Positions 1 to 8,081 of a stretch of DNA of 64,000 bases are shown here, piece after piece; the first letter of the stretch is position 1, and each line of letters starts with the position of its first letter. Source of the stretch: Thauera sp. GDN1 (GTDB lineage: Bacteria; Pseudomonadota; Gammaproteobacteria; Burkholderiales; Rhodocyclaceae). The notes beneath the pieces were generated by a model. That model did no database searches and was not told the DNA's origin. It saw nothing but the letters and a program-made list of their open reading frames with translations. The position numbers and the translations under genes were made by a program. The DNA is taken from NCBI RefSeq assembly GCF_029223545.1, contig NZ_CP097870.1, positions 248,001 to 312,000 on the forward strand, read 5' to 3'.

Positions 1-1
1 G

Positions 2-535
2 ACCACCGAGCGCCTGCAGTCCATCCAGCGGATGGTCGCGGATCAGCTCGGCGACAAGCTACCCGACTTCGAGGCAGATGCGCTGCGTGCGATCCCGGTG
101 CAGGTTGGCGGGCTCTTTCCCATCTCGGATGTCTGGTACATCGAGCCGGGCCTGGACGTGCCGGATCGCCTGCGCGTGCATATCGCGCAGTTCGCTCGCG
201 AGGTCGCGGGGGAAGCGGCGGTGGCCGACCACATCGAAGCCAGCGATGGCGGCATCGGCTTCGTCTGCGTGACGCCGGCCGTGGGCCAGGCGAAGGCGCT
301 GCCGGCGTTCGCGCGTGCGATGCTGACCCTGCTGCACGCGCTGAGCACCGCGCCGGCACCCGCGACCGGGCTGGACAGCGCGCGGCTGGCCGATGACCTT
401 GGGCCGCTGCTGCATGGTCACGGCGGCTTGGTCACGCGCCTGAGCGATGCCGGGCTGGTAAAGCTGTTCCGTCTGCTGCGCCTGGCGCGCCGGCTGCTGG
501 ATCTGGAAGCCGGTGACCCGGGCCACGAGTCCTGA
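2..535 (+). CDS. ICE partitioning protein, ParB family (3' part only)
   Basis: The frame is open from base 2, so the 5' end lies outside the window; 177 residues are visible. Only the C-terminal domain is present, so the ParB nuclease-like and HTH motifs cannot be checked. The call rests mainly on order: in PFGI-1/ICEclc-class elements a TIGR03764-type ParB gene directly precedes the DUF2857 and STY4528 genes, as here. The visible part is helical and ends in an Arg/Leu-rich tail. The next gene starts 17 nt downstream, so it is probably co-transcribed. Expected role: segregation of the excised element, with ParA encoded upstream. Confidence 0.72.
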   Translation, partial: TTERLQSIQRMVADQLGDKLPDFEADALRAIPVQVGGLFPISDVWYIEPGLDVPDRLRVHIAQFAREVAGEAAVADHIEASDGGIGFVCVTPAVGQAKALPAFARAMLTLLHALSTAPAPATGLDSARLADDLGPLLHGHGGLVTRLSDAGLVKLFRLLRLARRLLDLEAGDPGHES

Positions 536-552
536 GCGCGCAGGAGGCTCCC

Positions 553-1113
553 ATGTCGGCACCGCACCCGCTCAACCAGGCCGTCATCGCCCAGGCGCTG
601 CATGACCTGCGCAACGGGCAGTTGCGCCGCTGCAAGGCGATGGGCTTCGGCGAGGAGGAGCTGGATGCGCTGAAGCACCCCGAACTCGTGAGCATGCTGG
701 TGAATGCCACGGTGTCGTGGTGCTCGGTGTCGGTGAACCGGGAAGTGTTGAAGCGGCTGCTGAGCCAGGTGCACGACGTGGAGCGGGAGATCGCCACGGT
801 GGACCGCATGCTGCGCCTGGGGGCGAGCACGGAGATGGTCAGCAAGTTCTACGGCCTCACGCATCAAGAAGTGGCGCTGCGCCGCGACATCCTCGGACTG
901 CCCAAGCGCAAGGGCCGGCATCCGGTGCTCGACGAGGCGCAGGACGTGGCCCTGTGGGAACGCTGGAAGGCCGGCATCACGGAGCGGCACATCGCACTGA
1001 ACGACGACATGGCGATGCTGGCGCTGACCATGGACCTGGCCGAGGCCATGACCCTGCCCATGTCGGTGATCTGGTCGGCGATACGGAACTGGGTCGACCA
1101 GGGGCTGGTGTAG
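553..1113 (+). CDS. DUF2857 protein, BisD/FlhC-like activator subunit candidate
   Basis: 186 residues, preceded by a good Shine-Dalgarno (CAGGAGG). Residues about 90-130 (LGASTEMVSKFYGL, then LGLPKRKGRHP) resemble the FlhC region in which a GAR-type helix is followed by a Pro/Lys/Gly turn; this is seen by eye only. The family is DUF2857, found after parB in ICEs of this class. By position it corresponds to bisD of ICEclc, where BisD and BisC form an FlhDC-like activator of transfer-competence genes. The DUF2857 call is firm; equating it with BisD is inference. The stop is 3 nt before the next start, so the pair is translationally linked. Confidence 0.8.
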   Translation: MSAPHPLNQAVIAQALHDLRNGQLRRCKAMGFGEEELDALKHPELVSMLVNATVSWCSVSVNREVLKRLLSQVHDVEREIATVDRMLRLGASTEMVSKFYGLTHQEVALRRDILGLPKRKGRHPVLDEAQDVALWERWKAGITERHIALNDDMAMLALTMDLAEAMTLPMSVIWSAIRNWVDQGLV

Positions 1114-1116
1114 GTC

Positions 1117-2301
1117 ATGACGACGGGCGACGCTCCACGGCGTGATGGCCCGGTTGCGCTGTCGGCGTTGTTCGACGAGGCGCTGCGGTACCTTGAGCCG
1201 AAGGAACCGGCGCAGGGCACGGCGCCGAGCCAGGACGGTTTTCTCTACAGCGGCAACCGGCACGAGAGCGTGCCGCGCGCGCTGTTCCTCGACCGACGCC
1301 TGACGCCGCTGGAGCGCAATGCCTGGCAGGTGTTCCGCCTGCAGCTCAACGACGACGGCGTGACCGCCTTTCCCACCTACGACCAACTCCGCCCCTATCT
1401 GGCGTCCATGCCCTGTGCGGCGCAAGCCTCGCACGAGACCGTGGCGCGCGCCTTGACGCTGCTGCGGCTGACGCGCTGGCTCAGCCTGGTGCGGCGGCGG
1501 CGCGATCCCAAGACCGGCCGCATCCAGGGGAACCTCTACGTGCTGCACGACGAACCGCTGTCGCCCTTCGAGGCGATGCAGCTCGACCCCGACTATCTGG
1601 GCCTGGTGAGCCAAGCGCTCACGCACGCGGCGAAGGCGGTGCAGGTCGTGGGCATGAACACGCTGCGGGAGATCGCCGAAGACCCGCTGCTCAGCGGGCG
1701 CACGCTGCCGACCCGCCTGCAGGTGCTCGCGCAGCGCATGGCACGGCATGGCTGGACGACGCCAGGTTATCCACAGGAGGGTGTGGACCACGAATCCGAA
1801 GAAGGCCAGGAAGCCCTGCTTCGGAATGGCGCGCGCCCGTCTTCGGAATCCGAAGCAGGGCCGAAACCCGCGCCGGACGGCTCTCTTCGGATTCCGAAGG
1901 AGGACCGTACAGTACGTAATGATCGTATAAATGAAGTACGTACAGTACCGCGCGCGAGGGCCTTGCAGAACCTGCGGCTGCCCGAGCGTTTCCTGCGCTT
2001 GAAGGACGAGCAGCAGGCCGGCGCGCTGGTGGCGCTGCAGCAGGTGGACGAGGCGCAGAGGCAGGCCGTTCTCGACGAGTGGGCGGCACGCTGCCACAAC
2101 AGCGCGGTACGCAACCCGGCCGGCTACCTGTTTGGCATCATCCAGAAGGCGATCCGCGGGGAGTTCAAGGCCTGGGCCGGAGAAAGTGCATCGGCGGCGC
2201 CAGCGTCCCCGCCGTCGTCACCACCGGCATCCCGTGCGGCTGACCCCGAGGTGGCACGTGCCTACCTGGCACAGCTCCGAGAAGCCTTGCGTGATCGCTG
2301 A
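1117..2301 (+). CDS. STY4528-family ICE replication/regulatory protein (BisC position)
   Basis: 394 residues. The N-terminal two thirds resemble replication-initiator winged-helix proteins (residues about 60-150, ending GNLYVLHDEPLSPFEAMQLD). A polar linker at residues about 217-278 separates this from a basic helical C-terminus (about 280-360). The family is annotated as STY4528 pathogenicity-island replication protein. In gene order it sits where ICEclc has bisC, so it may be a replication protein, half of the FlhDC-like activator, or both. The DNA encoding the linker is unusually AT-rich and repeat-dense (see 1767-1948). It starts 3 nt after the DUF2857 stop. Confidence 0.8.
   Translation: MTTGDAPRRDGPVALSALFDEALRYLEPKEPAQGTAPSQDGFLYSGNRHESVPRALFLDRRLTPLERNAWQVFRLQLNDDGVTAFPTYDQLRPYLASMPCAAQASHETVARALTLLRLTRWLSLVRRRRDPKTGRIQGNLYVLHDEPLSPFEAMQLDPDYLGLVSQALTHAAKAVQVVGMNTLREIAEDPLLSGRTLPTRLQVLAQRMARHGWTTPGYPQEGVDHESEEGQEALLRNGARPSSESEAGPKPAPDGSLRIPKEDRTVRNDRINEVRTVPRARALQNLRLPERFLRLKDEQQAGALVALQQVDEAQRQAVLDEWAARCHNSAVRNPAGYLFGIIQKAIRGEFKAWAGESASAAPASPPSSPPASRAADPEVARAYLAQLREALRDR
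1767..1948. other. Candidate replication origin: DnaA box plus palindromic repeats inside a gene
   Basis: Seen directly: a perfect DnaA-box sequence TTATCCACA at 1767-1775. It is followed by half-site AATCCGAAG (1793-1801), half-site CTTCGGAAT (1819-1827), palindrome CTTCGGAATCCGAAG (1841-1855) and palindrome CTTCGGATTCCGAAG (1885-1899). Two direct repeats CGTACAGTAC (1906-1915, 1939-1948) flank an AT-rich stretch. All lie in the linker-coding part of the STY4528 gene, and the reading frame stays open. Initiator genes with internal binding sites are a known plasmid theme; origin function here is inference. Confidence 0.45.
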
Positions 2302-2307
2302 TGTTGA

Positions 2308-2324
2308 CTATCCCCAGGGGATAG
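2308..2324. repeat. Palindrome CTATCCCC-A-GGGGATAG, copy 1
   Basis: An 8-bp inverted repeat around a single central A, 7 nt after the STY4528 stop. The next about 20 bases (TGGAACAGACACC then TTTCCG) resemble those after copy 2. It sits in the 127-bp gap before the HEPN gene, together with a second inverted repeat, ACAGGCGA/TCGCCTGT, at 2372-2392. Likely a protein-binding site; it has no T-tract, so it is not a typical terminator. Confidence 0.7.
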
Positions 2325-2428
2325 CTGGAACAGACACCTTTCCGCCGCGCTCAATTGTCGCCCGCCGAACGACAGGCGAAACTGTCGCCTGTGAATCAGA
2401 CGAGGACAGCCACGCACGAGCCCGGCCG

Positions 2429-3292
2429 ATGATGGACATGACGACTTCCCCCGTCACAAACGTACTGCAACCACTGCAGCGAGACGTTCAGCGCTTGCTG
2501 GGCAGATGCCTGTTGCGCCTTCAACAATACGAGCGCCTCATGAAAGCCATCGTGGCGCACCACGAGATTTCAGGCCCGGCGCATTCGCTGGAGGCCATTC
2601 GCACAGCGCGGATCGAAGATGCCGCGACCAAGACCCTGGGCACGTTGGTCGGACAACTGTTTGGTTCGTATGTGGTCACCGATGGAAATGGTGGCAAGGA
2701 ACGCGACAACGATCTTCCCGGCGACGTGATTTCCTTTCGCACGCGCGTGCAACTGAGCCTGTCTGCGCAGGACTACGCCAAAACCCAGGCCGACCTCAAA
2801 GACCTGGTATCGCTGCGCAACACCCTGGTGCACCACTTCATCGACCAGCACGATCTATGGACCGTGGACGGGTGTCGCGCTGCACAGGACGAACTCGGTT
2901 CCGCCTACACGCGCATCGATCAACACTTTGAGCAGCTGCGCGGCTGGGCCGAGCACATGGATCAGGCGCGGCGCCTGGCAGCGGAGTTCGTCCAGTCGGA
3001 TGTGTTCCACGACCTGGTGGTCAATGGCATCGCGCCGGACGGCACGGTGGACTGGCCGGCCGCCGGCATCGTTCGCGCGCTGCGCGAGGCCGCCGCGCAG
3101 TTGGCCGTCGAGGGCTGGACACCCATTGCCGCCGCTGGCCGCTGGATCGCGGGCCAGCATCCCGAGCAGCTTCCAGCCAAGTACGGCTGCAGCAGTTGGC
3201 GGCAGGTGGTGCACGAGTGCCGCCTGTTCGAGCTTCGCTACCGTGAGGTGGAGGGGCAACGGGCCGCCTGGTACAGACCTCGCGAGGCATAG
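2429..3292 (+). CDS. STY4199-family HEPN protein with C-terminal LOTUS-like domain
   Basis: 287 residues from ATG 2429; ATGs at 2432 and 2438 are equally possible and no strong Shine-Dalgarno decides. The N-terminal helical half contains R130-NTLV-H135, the R-X4-H motif of HEPN ribonucleases. Residues about 212-272 (VEGWTPIAAAGRWI, then KYGCSSWRQVV and LFELR) match the OST-HTH/LOTUS pattern, an RNA-binding fold. STY4199-type HEPN proteins are recurrent in this ICE class, but I know of no demonstrated function. RNA cleavage or binding is inference. It is free-standing, with palindrome-bearing gaps of 127 and 188 bp on either side. Confidence 0.75.
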   Translation: MMDMTTSPVTNVLQPLQRDVQRLLGRCLLRLQQYERLMKAIVAHHEISGPAHSLEAIRTARIEDAATKTLGTLVGQLFGSYVVTDGNGGKERDNDLPGDVISFRTRVQLSLSAQDYAKTQADLKDLVSLRNTLVHHFIDQHDLWTVDGCRAAQDELGSAYTRIDQHFEQLRGWAEHMDQARRLAAEFVQSDVFHDLVVNGIAPDGTVDWPAAGIVRALREAAAQLAVEGWTPIAAAGRWIAGQHPEQLPAKYGCSSWRQVVHECRLFELRYREVEGQRAAWYRPREA

Positions 3293-3341
3293 CCCCGCAA
3301 CGCGGTCTCACCTCCGCGCGAGCCGCGAACAACTCCGCCGA

Positions 3342-3360
3342 GCTATCCCCAGGGGATAGC
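3342..3360. repeat. Palindrome GCTATCCCC-A-GGGGATAGC, copy 2
   Basis: A 9-bp inverted repeat around one A in the 188-bp gap between the HEPN gene and the TIGR03761 gene. The following bases (CGGCACACACAGCC then TTCCG) parallel those after copy 1. The rest of the gap shows only GC-rich sequence. Confidence 0.7.
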
Positions 3361-3480
3361 CGGCACACACAGCCTTCCGTGCGGAACAAACCGGGCGCGC
3401 ATGGGCTGCGGTTTGTTGACTGACAGCCTTCCGGCCGATGCCGATGCTGGCGACTCGCCCCTTCACCGCGAGTCGCTCCA

Positions 3481-4269
3481 ATGGCCAACGAACGCACAGA
3501 ACCCCTGCAACTGAATCTCGGATCGCTGCGCAGCGCGATGTCGCTGACGCTGCACACGCACCACGCTTCGCGCATCTGGCACGGCCGCGCCCCGACCGAG
3601 GGGCGCCCCGGCATCATCGGTCTCAACGGCTTCATCGGCGCCATGAACAAGATGAAGCGCGGCGCCGAGCAGGACGACCCGTACTCGGATTGGTGGATGT
3701 TGCGGATCGAGGACAAGCTCGCCGACACCAAGACCCGCCTGCAGACCCTGCGCGAACAGGTCGACCAGGCCCTGGCCGACGTGCCACCGGCGCTGTCGCT
3801 GGGCGAGAACATGAATGTGCAGCCGGTGAAGCTGCCGCTGTTCGTGAATGCACAGCTCGGCTTCATGGCGGTGTACCTGCTGGCTGACTACGACGACCTG
3901 GCGCGCAAACTCATCCTGGCGCACCACACGGCGCTGATCGACCGCAGCACCTTGGAGCGCTGGCTCAATGATGGCGCGCACGCGCTGCGCAGCCTGTTCT
4001 CGCTCGCCCAGCAGTACCGCTACTCGGGCACGACGCGCGACGACTTCGCGGCGAAGAACGCCGCGGCGCGAGCGGCGCTGGAGAAGTTCGGCGAGCTGCC
4101 GCAAGACGTGCTGGAAGGCACGCGCCGCTCGCGCTTCGCGCCACCGATCGCGCGGCCGACGACCAAGCCCGGCACGCCGCCTGCTGCGCCCGCCATCGAG
4201 CCCGATGCGCCGGCTCACACGGATGGCGCAGCCAATCCAGCGACGGGTAATGAGGGTGCTGACGCATGA
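3481..4269 (+). CDS. TIGR03761-family ICE protein (PFL_4669 type)
   Basis: 262 residues. The family is named for the Pseudomonas protegens PFL_4669 protein and is confined to ICEs of this class; its molecular role is unknown to me. Conserved-looking core: SLTLHTHHASRIWHGR at residues about 20-35, GLNGFIGAMNKMKRGAEQDDPYSDWW at about 47-72, and a helical centre. The last 40 residues are Pro/Ala-rich and probably disordered. Its stop overlaps the start of the DUF3158 gene (ATGA), so the two are translationally coupled, and ssb follows by a second ATGA overlap. The trio probably acts in DNA processing. Confidence 0.9.
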   Translation: MANERTEPLQLNLGSLRSAMSLTLHTHHASRIWHGRAPTEGRPGIIGLNGFIGAMNKMKRGAEQDDPYSDWWMLRIEDKLADTKTRLQTLREQVDQALADVPPALSLGENMNVQPVKLPLFVNAQLGFMAVYLLADYDDLARKLILAHHTALIDRSTLERWLNDGAHALRSLFSLAQQYRYSGTTRDDFAAKNAAARAALEKFGELPQDVLEGTRRSRFAPPIARPTTKPGTPPAAPAIEPDAPAHTDGAANPATGNEGADA

Positions 4270-4814
4270 CGGCATCGCCCCCCATCAGTCACTCCACGCG
4301 CTTCGTGACGCTGGAACAGGCGGACTTCCAGCGGCTGGAACATGCAGGCTACCTAAAAGGCCTTTTACAGCCTTTTAAGGGTAAGGGGAGTCTGGAGACC
4401 TGGGCCAGCCAGTGCGCAGCGCTGCGCGACGACGTGATTGGCCTGGCGCAGCGGCGTGTGCTGCCCCAGGCACGCGCCTACCCCTTCAGCCTGCTCGACG
4501 TGCAACTGGCCCAGCAGGCCACTGGCGCAGGGACGACCTTCCTGCGCTGGCGCAACCTCGACCGTTCCTCCATGGGCGTGGCGTTGTGGGAGGCCCTGCT
4601 GGCCAACCCCGCGACGCCGGCCTCGCTGATCGACGAGCTGTACGCGATCGAACTGCAGCGCATCGTGCTGAACATGCAGATCAGCCTGACCCACAGCATC
4701 GCTCGCCAAGCCCTGGAATGCGCCAGCAAGGCCGCCCAGGCCGAAGCGGCTTACCTGCGGCGTGTCCACGGGCATACCGCGGCCGTTCCACCCACCACCA
4801 AGGACTCACCATGA
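4266..4814 (+). CDS. DUF3158 family protein
   Basis: 182 residues, start overlapping the TIGR03761 stop by 4 nt. Mostly helical, with a short basic motif near residue 35 (GLLQPFKGKGSLETW). DUF3158 genes in this ICE class lie between the TIGR03761 gene and ssb. The function is unknown; coupling to ssb suggests a role with single-stranded DNA or its loading. The codons spelling ACCTAAAAGGCCTTTTACAG near 4352 include a small AT-rich inverted stretch, AAAAGGCC/TTTT. Confidence 0.85.
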   Translation: MTASPPISHSTRFVTLEQADFQRLEHAGYLKGLLQPFKGKGSLETWASQCAALRDDVIGLAQRRVLPQARAYPFSLLDVQLAQQATGAGTTFLRWRNLDRSSMGVALWEALLANPATPASLIDELYAIELQRIVLNMQISLTHSIARQALECASKAAQAEAAYLRRVHGHTAAVPPTTKDSP

Positions 4815-5194
4815 GCACGCACTTCGTCGGCGAGGGCAACATCGGTTCTGCGCCGGACTACCGCGAGTTTCCGAACGGCAACGACGGGCCGCGCCGGCTG
4901 CTTCGCCTGAACGTCTACTTCGACAACCCGATCCCGAAGAAGGACGGCGAGTACGAAGATCGCGGCGGCTTCTGGGCGCCCGTGGAGCTGTGGCACCGCG
5001 ACGCCGAGCACTGGAAGACGCTGTACCAGAAAGGTATGCGGGTGCTGGTCGAGGGCCGCACCGTGCGCGACGAATGGGAGGACGCCGACGAGAACGAGCG
5101 CGTGACGTTCAAGGTCGAGGCGCGGCGCGTGGGCATCCTGCCGTACCGCATCGAGTCGGTGGCGCTCAGCACCAAGCCGGCCGGCGGACAGTAA
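4811..5194 (+). CDS. ssb: Single-stranded DNA-binding protein
   Basis: 127 residues, ATG overlapping the previous stop (ATGA at 4811-4814). An OB-fold SSB of the ICE type: MSTHFVGEGNIGSAPD at the N-terminus, then LRLNVYFDN, FWAPVELWHRDAEHWKTLYQKGMRVLVEGRT and a basic strand. It lacks the acidic IPF-type tail of chromosomal SSB, ending KPAGGQ. It would coat single-stranded ICE DNA during transfer or rolling-circle replication. In ICEclc ssb lies downstream of the InrR-controlled promoter; a comparable regulated promoter could lie upstream here, but none is decisive in the sequence. Confidence 0.93.
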   Translation: MSTHFVGEGNIGSAPDYREFPNGNDGPRRLLRLNVYFDNPIPKKDGEYEDRGGFWAPVELWHRDAEHWKTLYQKGMRVLVEGRTVRDEWEDADENERVTFKVEARRVGILPYRIESVALSTKPAGGQ

Positions 5195-5259
5195 TTCGCC
5201 CATCGCCGTTCCCCCGAGGGCGGCTGTAGCAACCGTCATACGCCCGCGATGCACCAGCG

Positions 5260-5280
5260 AGCTATCCCCAGGGGATAGCT
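5260..5280. repeat. Palindrome with CTATCCCC-A-GGGGATAG core, copy 3
   Basis: The longest copy: a 10-bp inverted repeat (AGCTATCCCC and its complement) around one A, in the 294-bp gap between ssb and topB. Apart from this site and the AAGGAGG ribosome-binding site at the end, I see nothing else definite in the gap. Confidence 0.7.
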
Positions 5281-5488
5281 CCAAGGTCGTCCACGGAGTT
5301 CCAGCCGCCCTCCCGAAACGACGCTCTTGCTGTGCCAGCTCCTGCGGTCTATGCACACCGCTGCGGCAACGGGCCGCCTGCCGATCACAAAGCGGTGTCT
5401 GCATCAATCGGCTTCCTTGCTGCCGGCATCTCCTGGCCCCGCCAAGCTGACGCCCATCCGATGAACCGCACATTTCCAAGGAGGCTTC

Positions 5489-7504
5489 ATGCGCGTGTTC
5501 CTGTGCGAAAAGCCCTCCCAGGGCAAGGACATCGCCCGTGTGCTGGGCGCCGGTCAACGCGGCAACGGCTGCTACAGCGGCGCGGGTGTGGTCGTGACCT
5601 GGTGCATTGGTCATCTGGTGGAGGCGGTTCCACCCGAAGGCTACGGCGAGCAATACAAGCGCTGGGCCATCGAGCAACTGCCCATTCTTCCCGAGCGTTG
5701 GCGTGTCGAGCCCAAGGCGGCGACCGCAGCGCAATTCAAGGTCGTGCAGCAACTCGTCGCCAAGGCGGGCGAGTTGGTGATAGCGACCGACGCCGACCGC
5801 GAGGGCGAGATGATCGCCCGCGAGATCATCGACCTGTGCGGCTACCGCGGGCCGATTCAGCGCCTGTGGCTGTCGGCGCTCAACGATGCGTCGATCCGCA
5901 AAGCGCTGGGTGTGCTCAAGCCGTCCGCCGAGACGCTGCCGCTGTATTTCTCCGCACTCGCCCGATCGCGCGCCGACTGGCTGATCGGGATGAACCTGAG
6001 CCGCTTGTTCACACTGCTGGGGCGCCAGGCCGGCTATACCGGCGTGCTGTCGGTGGGGCGCGTGCAGACGCCGACGTTGAAACTGGTGGTGGACCGCGAT
6101 CGCGAGATCGCGCGCTTCGTCTCCGTGCCGTATTGGGCCGCGGACGTGCTGCTATCCCATGCCGGCCAGTCCTTCACCGCGAGCTGGATACCGCCCGAAG
6201 GCAGCACCGATGCAGCGGGTCGCTGCCTTCAGCAGCCGGTGGCGCAGCAGGCTGCGGATCGCATTCGCGCGGCACGCGATGCGCAGGTCGTGTCGGTGGA
6301 CACCGAGCGCGTGCGCGAGGCACCGCCGCTGCCGTTCGACCTGGGCACGCTGCAGGAGGTGTGCTCCAAGCAGTTGGGCCTCGACGTGCAGGAGACGCTG
6401 GACATTGCCCAGGCGCTGTACGAGACGCACAAGGCGACAACGTACCCGCGCTCCGATTCGGGCTACCTGCCCGAGAGCATGCTGGCCGAGGTGCCGACCG
6501 TACTCGACAGCCTGGTCAAGACCGACCCCAGCCTGCGGCCGCTGATCGAGCGCCTGGATCGCCAACAGCGTTCGCGTGCGTGGAACGACGGCAAGGTGTC
6601 GGCTCACCACGGCATCATCCCGACGCTGGAGCCCGCCAACCTGTCGGCCATGAACGAGAAGGAGCTGGCCGTCTACCGGCTGATCCGCGCCCATTACCTC
6701 GCGCAGTTCCTCCCACACCACGAATTCGACCGCACGATGGCGCAGTTCTCGTGCGGCAGTCAGTCGCTGGCGGCCGGGGGCAAGCAGATCGCCGTCACGG
6801 GCTGGCGTGAGGTGCTGGCGGCGCCGGGGCCGGACGATGCCGATGGCGAGGAAGCGCAGCGCAGCCAGGTGCTGCCCGCTCTGCATGCGGGCCTGTCCTG
6901 TCCGGTCGGACAGGTGGATATCAAAGCGCTGAAGACCCTGCCGCCGAAGTCCTACACGCAGGGCGAACTGATCAAAGCCATGAAGACCGTCGCCAGGTTC
7001 GTCACCGACCCGCGGCTGAAACAGAAGCTGCGAGATACCACCGGCATCGGCACCGAGGCGACACGCGCCAACATCATCAACGGTCTGATCGGTCGTGGCT
7101 ACTTGGTCAAGAAAGGCCGTGCCGTCCGCGCTTCCGACGCGGCATTCACGCTTATCGACGCGGTGCCCTCGGCCATCGCCGACCCCGGCACCACGGCGGT
7201 GTGGGAGCAGGCGCTCGACATGATCGAGGCCGGCCAGATGGCGCTGGACACCTTCATCGAGAAGCAGTCCGTGTGGCTCGGCCAGCTCGTGCAGCAGTAT
7301 CGCGGCGCAACGCTCTCGCTCAAGCTGCCGCCGGCGCCGGCCTGCCCGCAGTGCGGCGCACCGATGCAGCAGCGCACGGGCAAGAGCGGCGCGTTCTGGT
7401 CCTGCTCGCGCTACCCGGACTGCAAGGGCACGTTGCCGATCGAGTCCCCGACGGGCCGGCGCAGCGCACCGCGCAAGCGGCGCGCTGCCTCCAAGGCGTC
7501 CTGA
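5489..7504 (+). CDS. topB: DNA topoisomerase III (type IA)
   Basis: 671 residues with a strong Shine-Dalgarno (AAGGAGG, 9 nt before ATG). The N-terminal TOPRIM domain begins MRVFLCEKPSQGKDIARVLG and has the acidic DADREGEMIARE motif. The catalytic tyrosine is Y319 in TTYPRSDSGYL. The C-terminus has a four-cysteine zinc finger (CPQCGAP, then CSRYPDC) and a basic Arg/Lys tail. It would decatenate or relax the excised ICE and help conjugative replication. ICE-borne TopB is a fixed member of this class and is distinct from the chromosomal copy. Confidence 0.97.
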   Translation: MRVFLCEKPSQGKDIARVLGAGQRGNGCYSGAGVVVTWCIGHLVEAVPPEGYGEQYKRWAIEQLPILPERWRVEPKAATAAQFKVVQQLVAKAGELVIATDADREGEMIAREIIDLCGYRGPIQRLWLSALNDASIRKALGVLKPSAETLPLYFSALARSRADWLIGMNLSRLFTLLGRQAGYTGVLSVGRVQTPTLKLVVDRDREIARFVSVPYWAADVLLSHAGQSFTASWIPPEGSTDAAGRCLQQPVAQQAADRIRAARDAQVVSVDTERVREAPPLPFDLGTLQEVCSKQLGLDVQETLDIAQALYETHKATTYPRSDSGYLPESMLAEVPTVLDSLVKTDPSLRPLIERLDRQQRSRAWNDGKVSAHHGIIPTLEPANLSAMNEKELAVYRLIRAHYLAQFLPHHEFDRTMAQFSCGSQSLAAGGKQIAVTGWREVLAAPGPDDADGEEAQRSQVLPALHAGLSCPVGQVDIKALKTLPPKSYTQGELIKAMKTVARFVTDPRLKQKLRDTTGIGTEATRANIINGLIGRGYLVKKGRAVRASDAAFTLIDAVPSAIADPGTTAVWEQALDMIEAGQMALDTFIEKQSVWLGQLVQQYRGATLSLKLPPAPACPQCGAPMQQRTGKSGAFWSCSRYPDCKGTLPIESPTGRRSAPRKRRAASKAS

Positions 7505-8081
7505 TCCTCGCTTCCCCCTGCCGCGCCGGCCACTTCACTGGCGGCGAGGCAAACGTCCCGCACCGCGCGGGACTCCAAAGCGCGCGTCTCCTTCTGCAAC
7601 GGTGTGCGCGCCCCGTCTGCCCGCCATCGGGCGACAGGGCGAGAAGGTCATTGCTCCACGAATCGCGCCCGCCGCCATTCCCTTGATCGGTGTGCCTTGC
7701 CTCGGTCATGAGGGGCTTCCTGACGCCTTGCCGCCGCGCGAGCCGTGAGGAGGCCCCTTGGGCCGAGGGTATTCCGTGCCGGTGCCCGCCGGCGGAACAA
7801 CGGGCTCCCTTTGTGTGTGGATGCACGCCAGAGGTTTCCGGCCCCAGCCACGAAACGGGCCGGGTGCGATTGCTGACGCAGCGAACGGCTTTGACGACGG
7901 CCCGCGCTGACGCAGCCCACAGGTGGTTCTCCTTCCTCTCCAGCCGAAGGCCCGCGTGGCCTGCGGCGCCCTGGTCCTTGCCTTGTCCCGTGACGCGGGC
8001 CTGCCCTAAAGCGGGCCGTCCGCGATTCGGTTTTCCCTGCGACGACAGCCATGCTTCGCGCCCATCCTCACGCCATGCGTT
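7505..8081. other. 577-bp gene-free stretch after topB
   Basis: No convincing gene. Open frames exist on both strands (for example 7690-8151 plus and 7320-8102 minus), but they are Arg/Pro/Ser-rich, lack Shine-Dalgarno sequences and are ordinary for GC-rich DNA. I see no terminator with a T-tract. It leads into the structured RNA at 8082, so it may hold that RNA's promoter or a long untranscribed spacer. Confidence 0.5.

Noticed and set aside
418..2097. Long open frame on the minus strand (559 aa)
   Set aside because: Shadow of the DUF2857/STY4528 genes; His/Arg/Gln-rich, no ribosome-binding site, typical antisense of GC-rich codons.
5332..6810. Plus-strand open frame of 492 aa overlapping topB
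   Set aside because: Arg/Ala-rich out-of-frame shadow; the topB frame has the strong Shine-Dalgarno and catalytic motifs.
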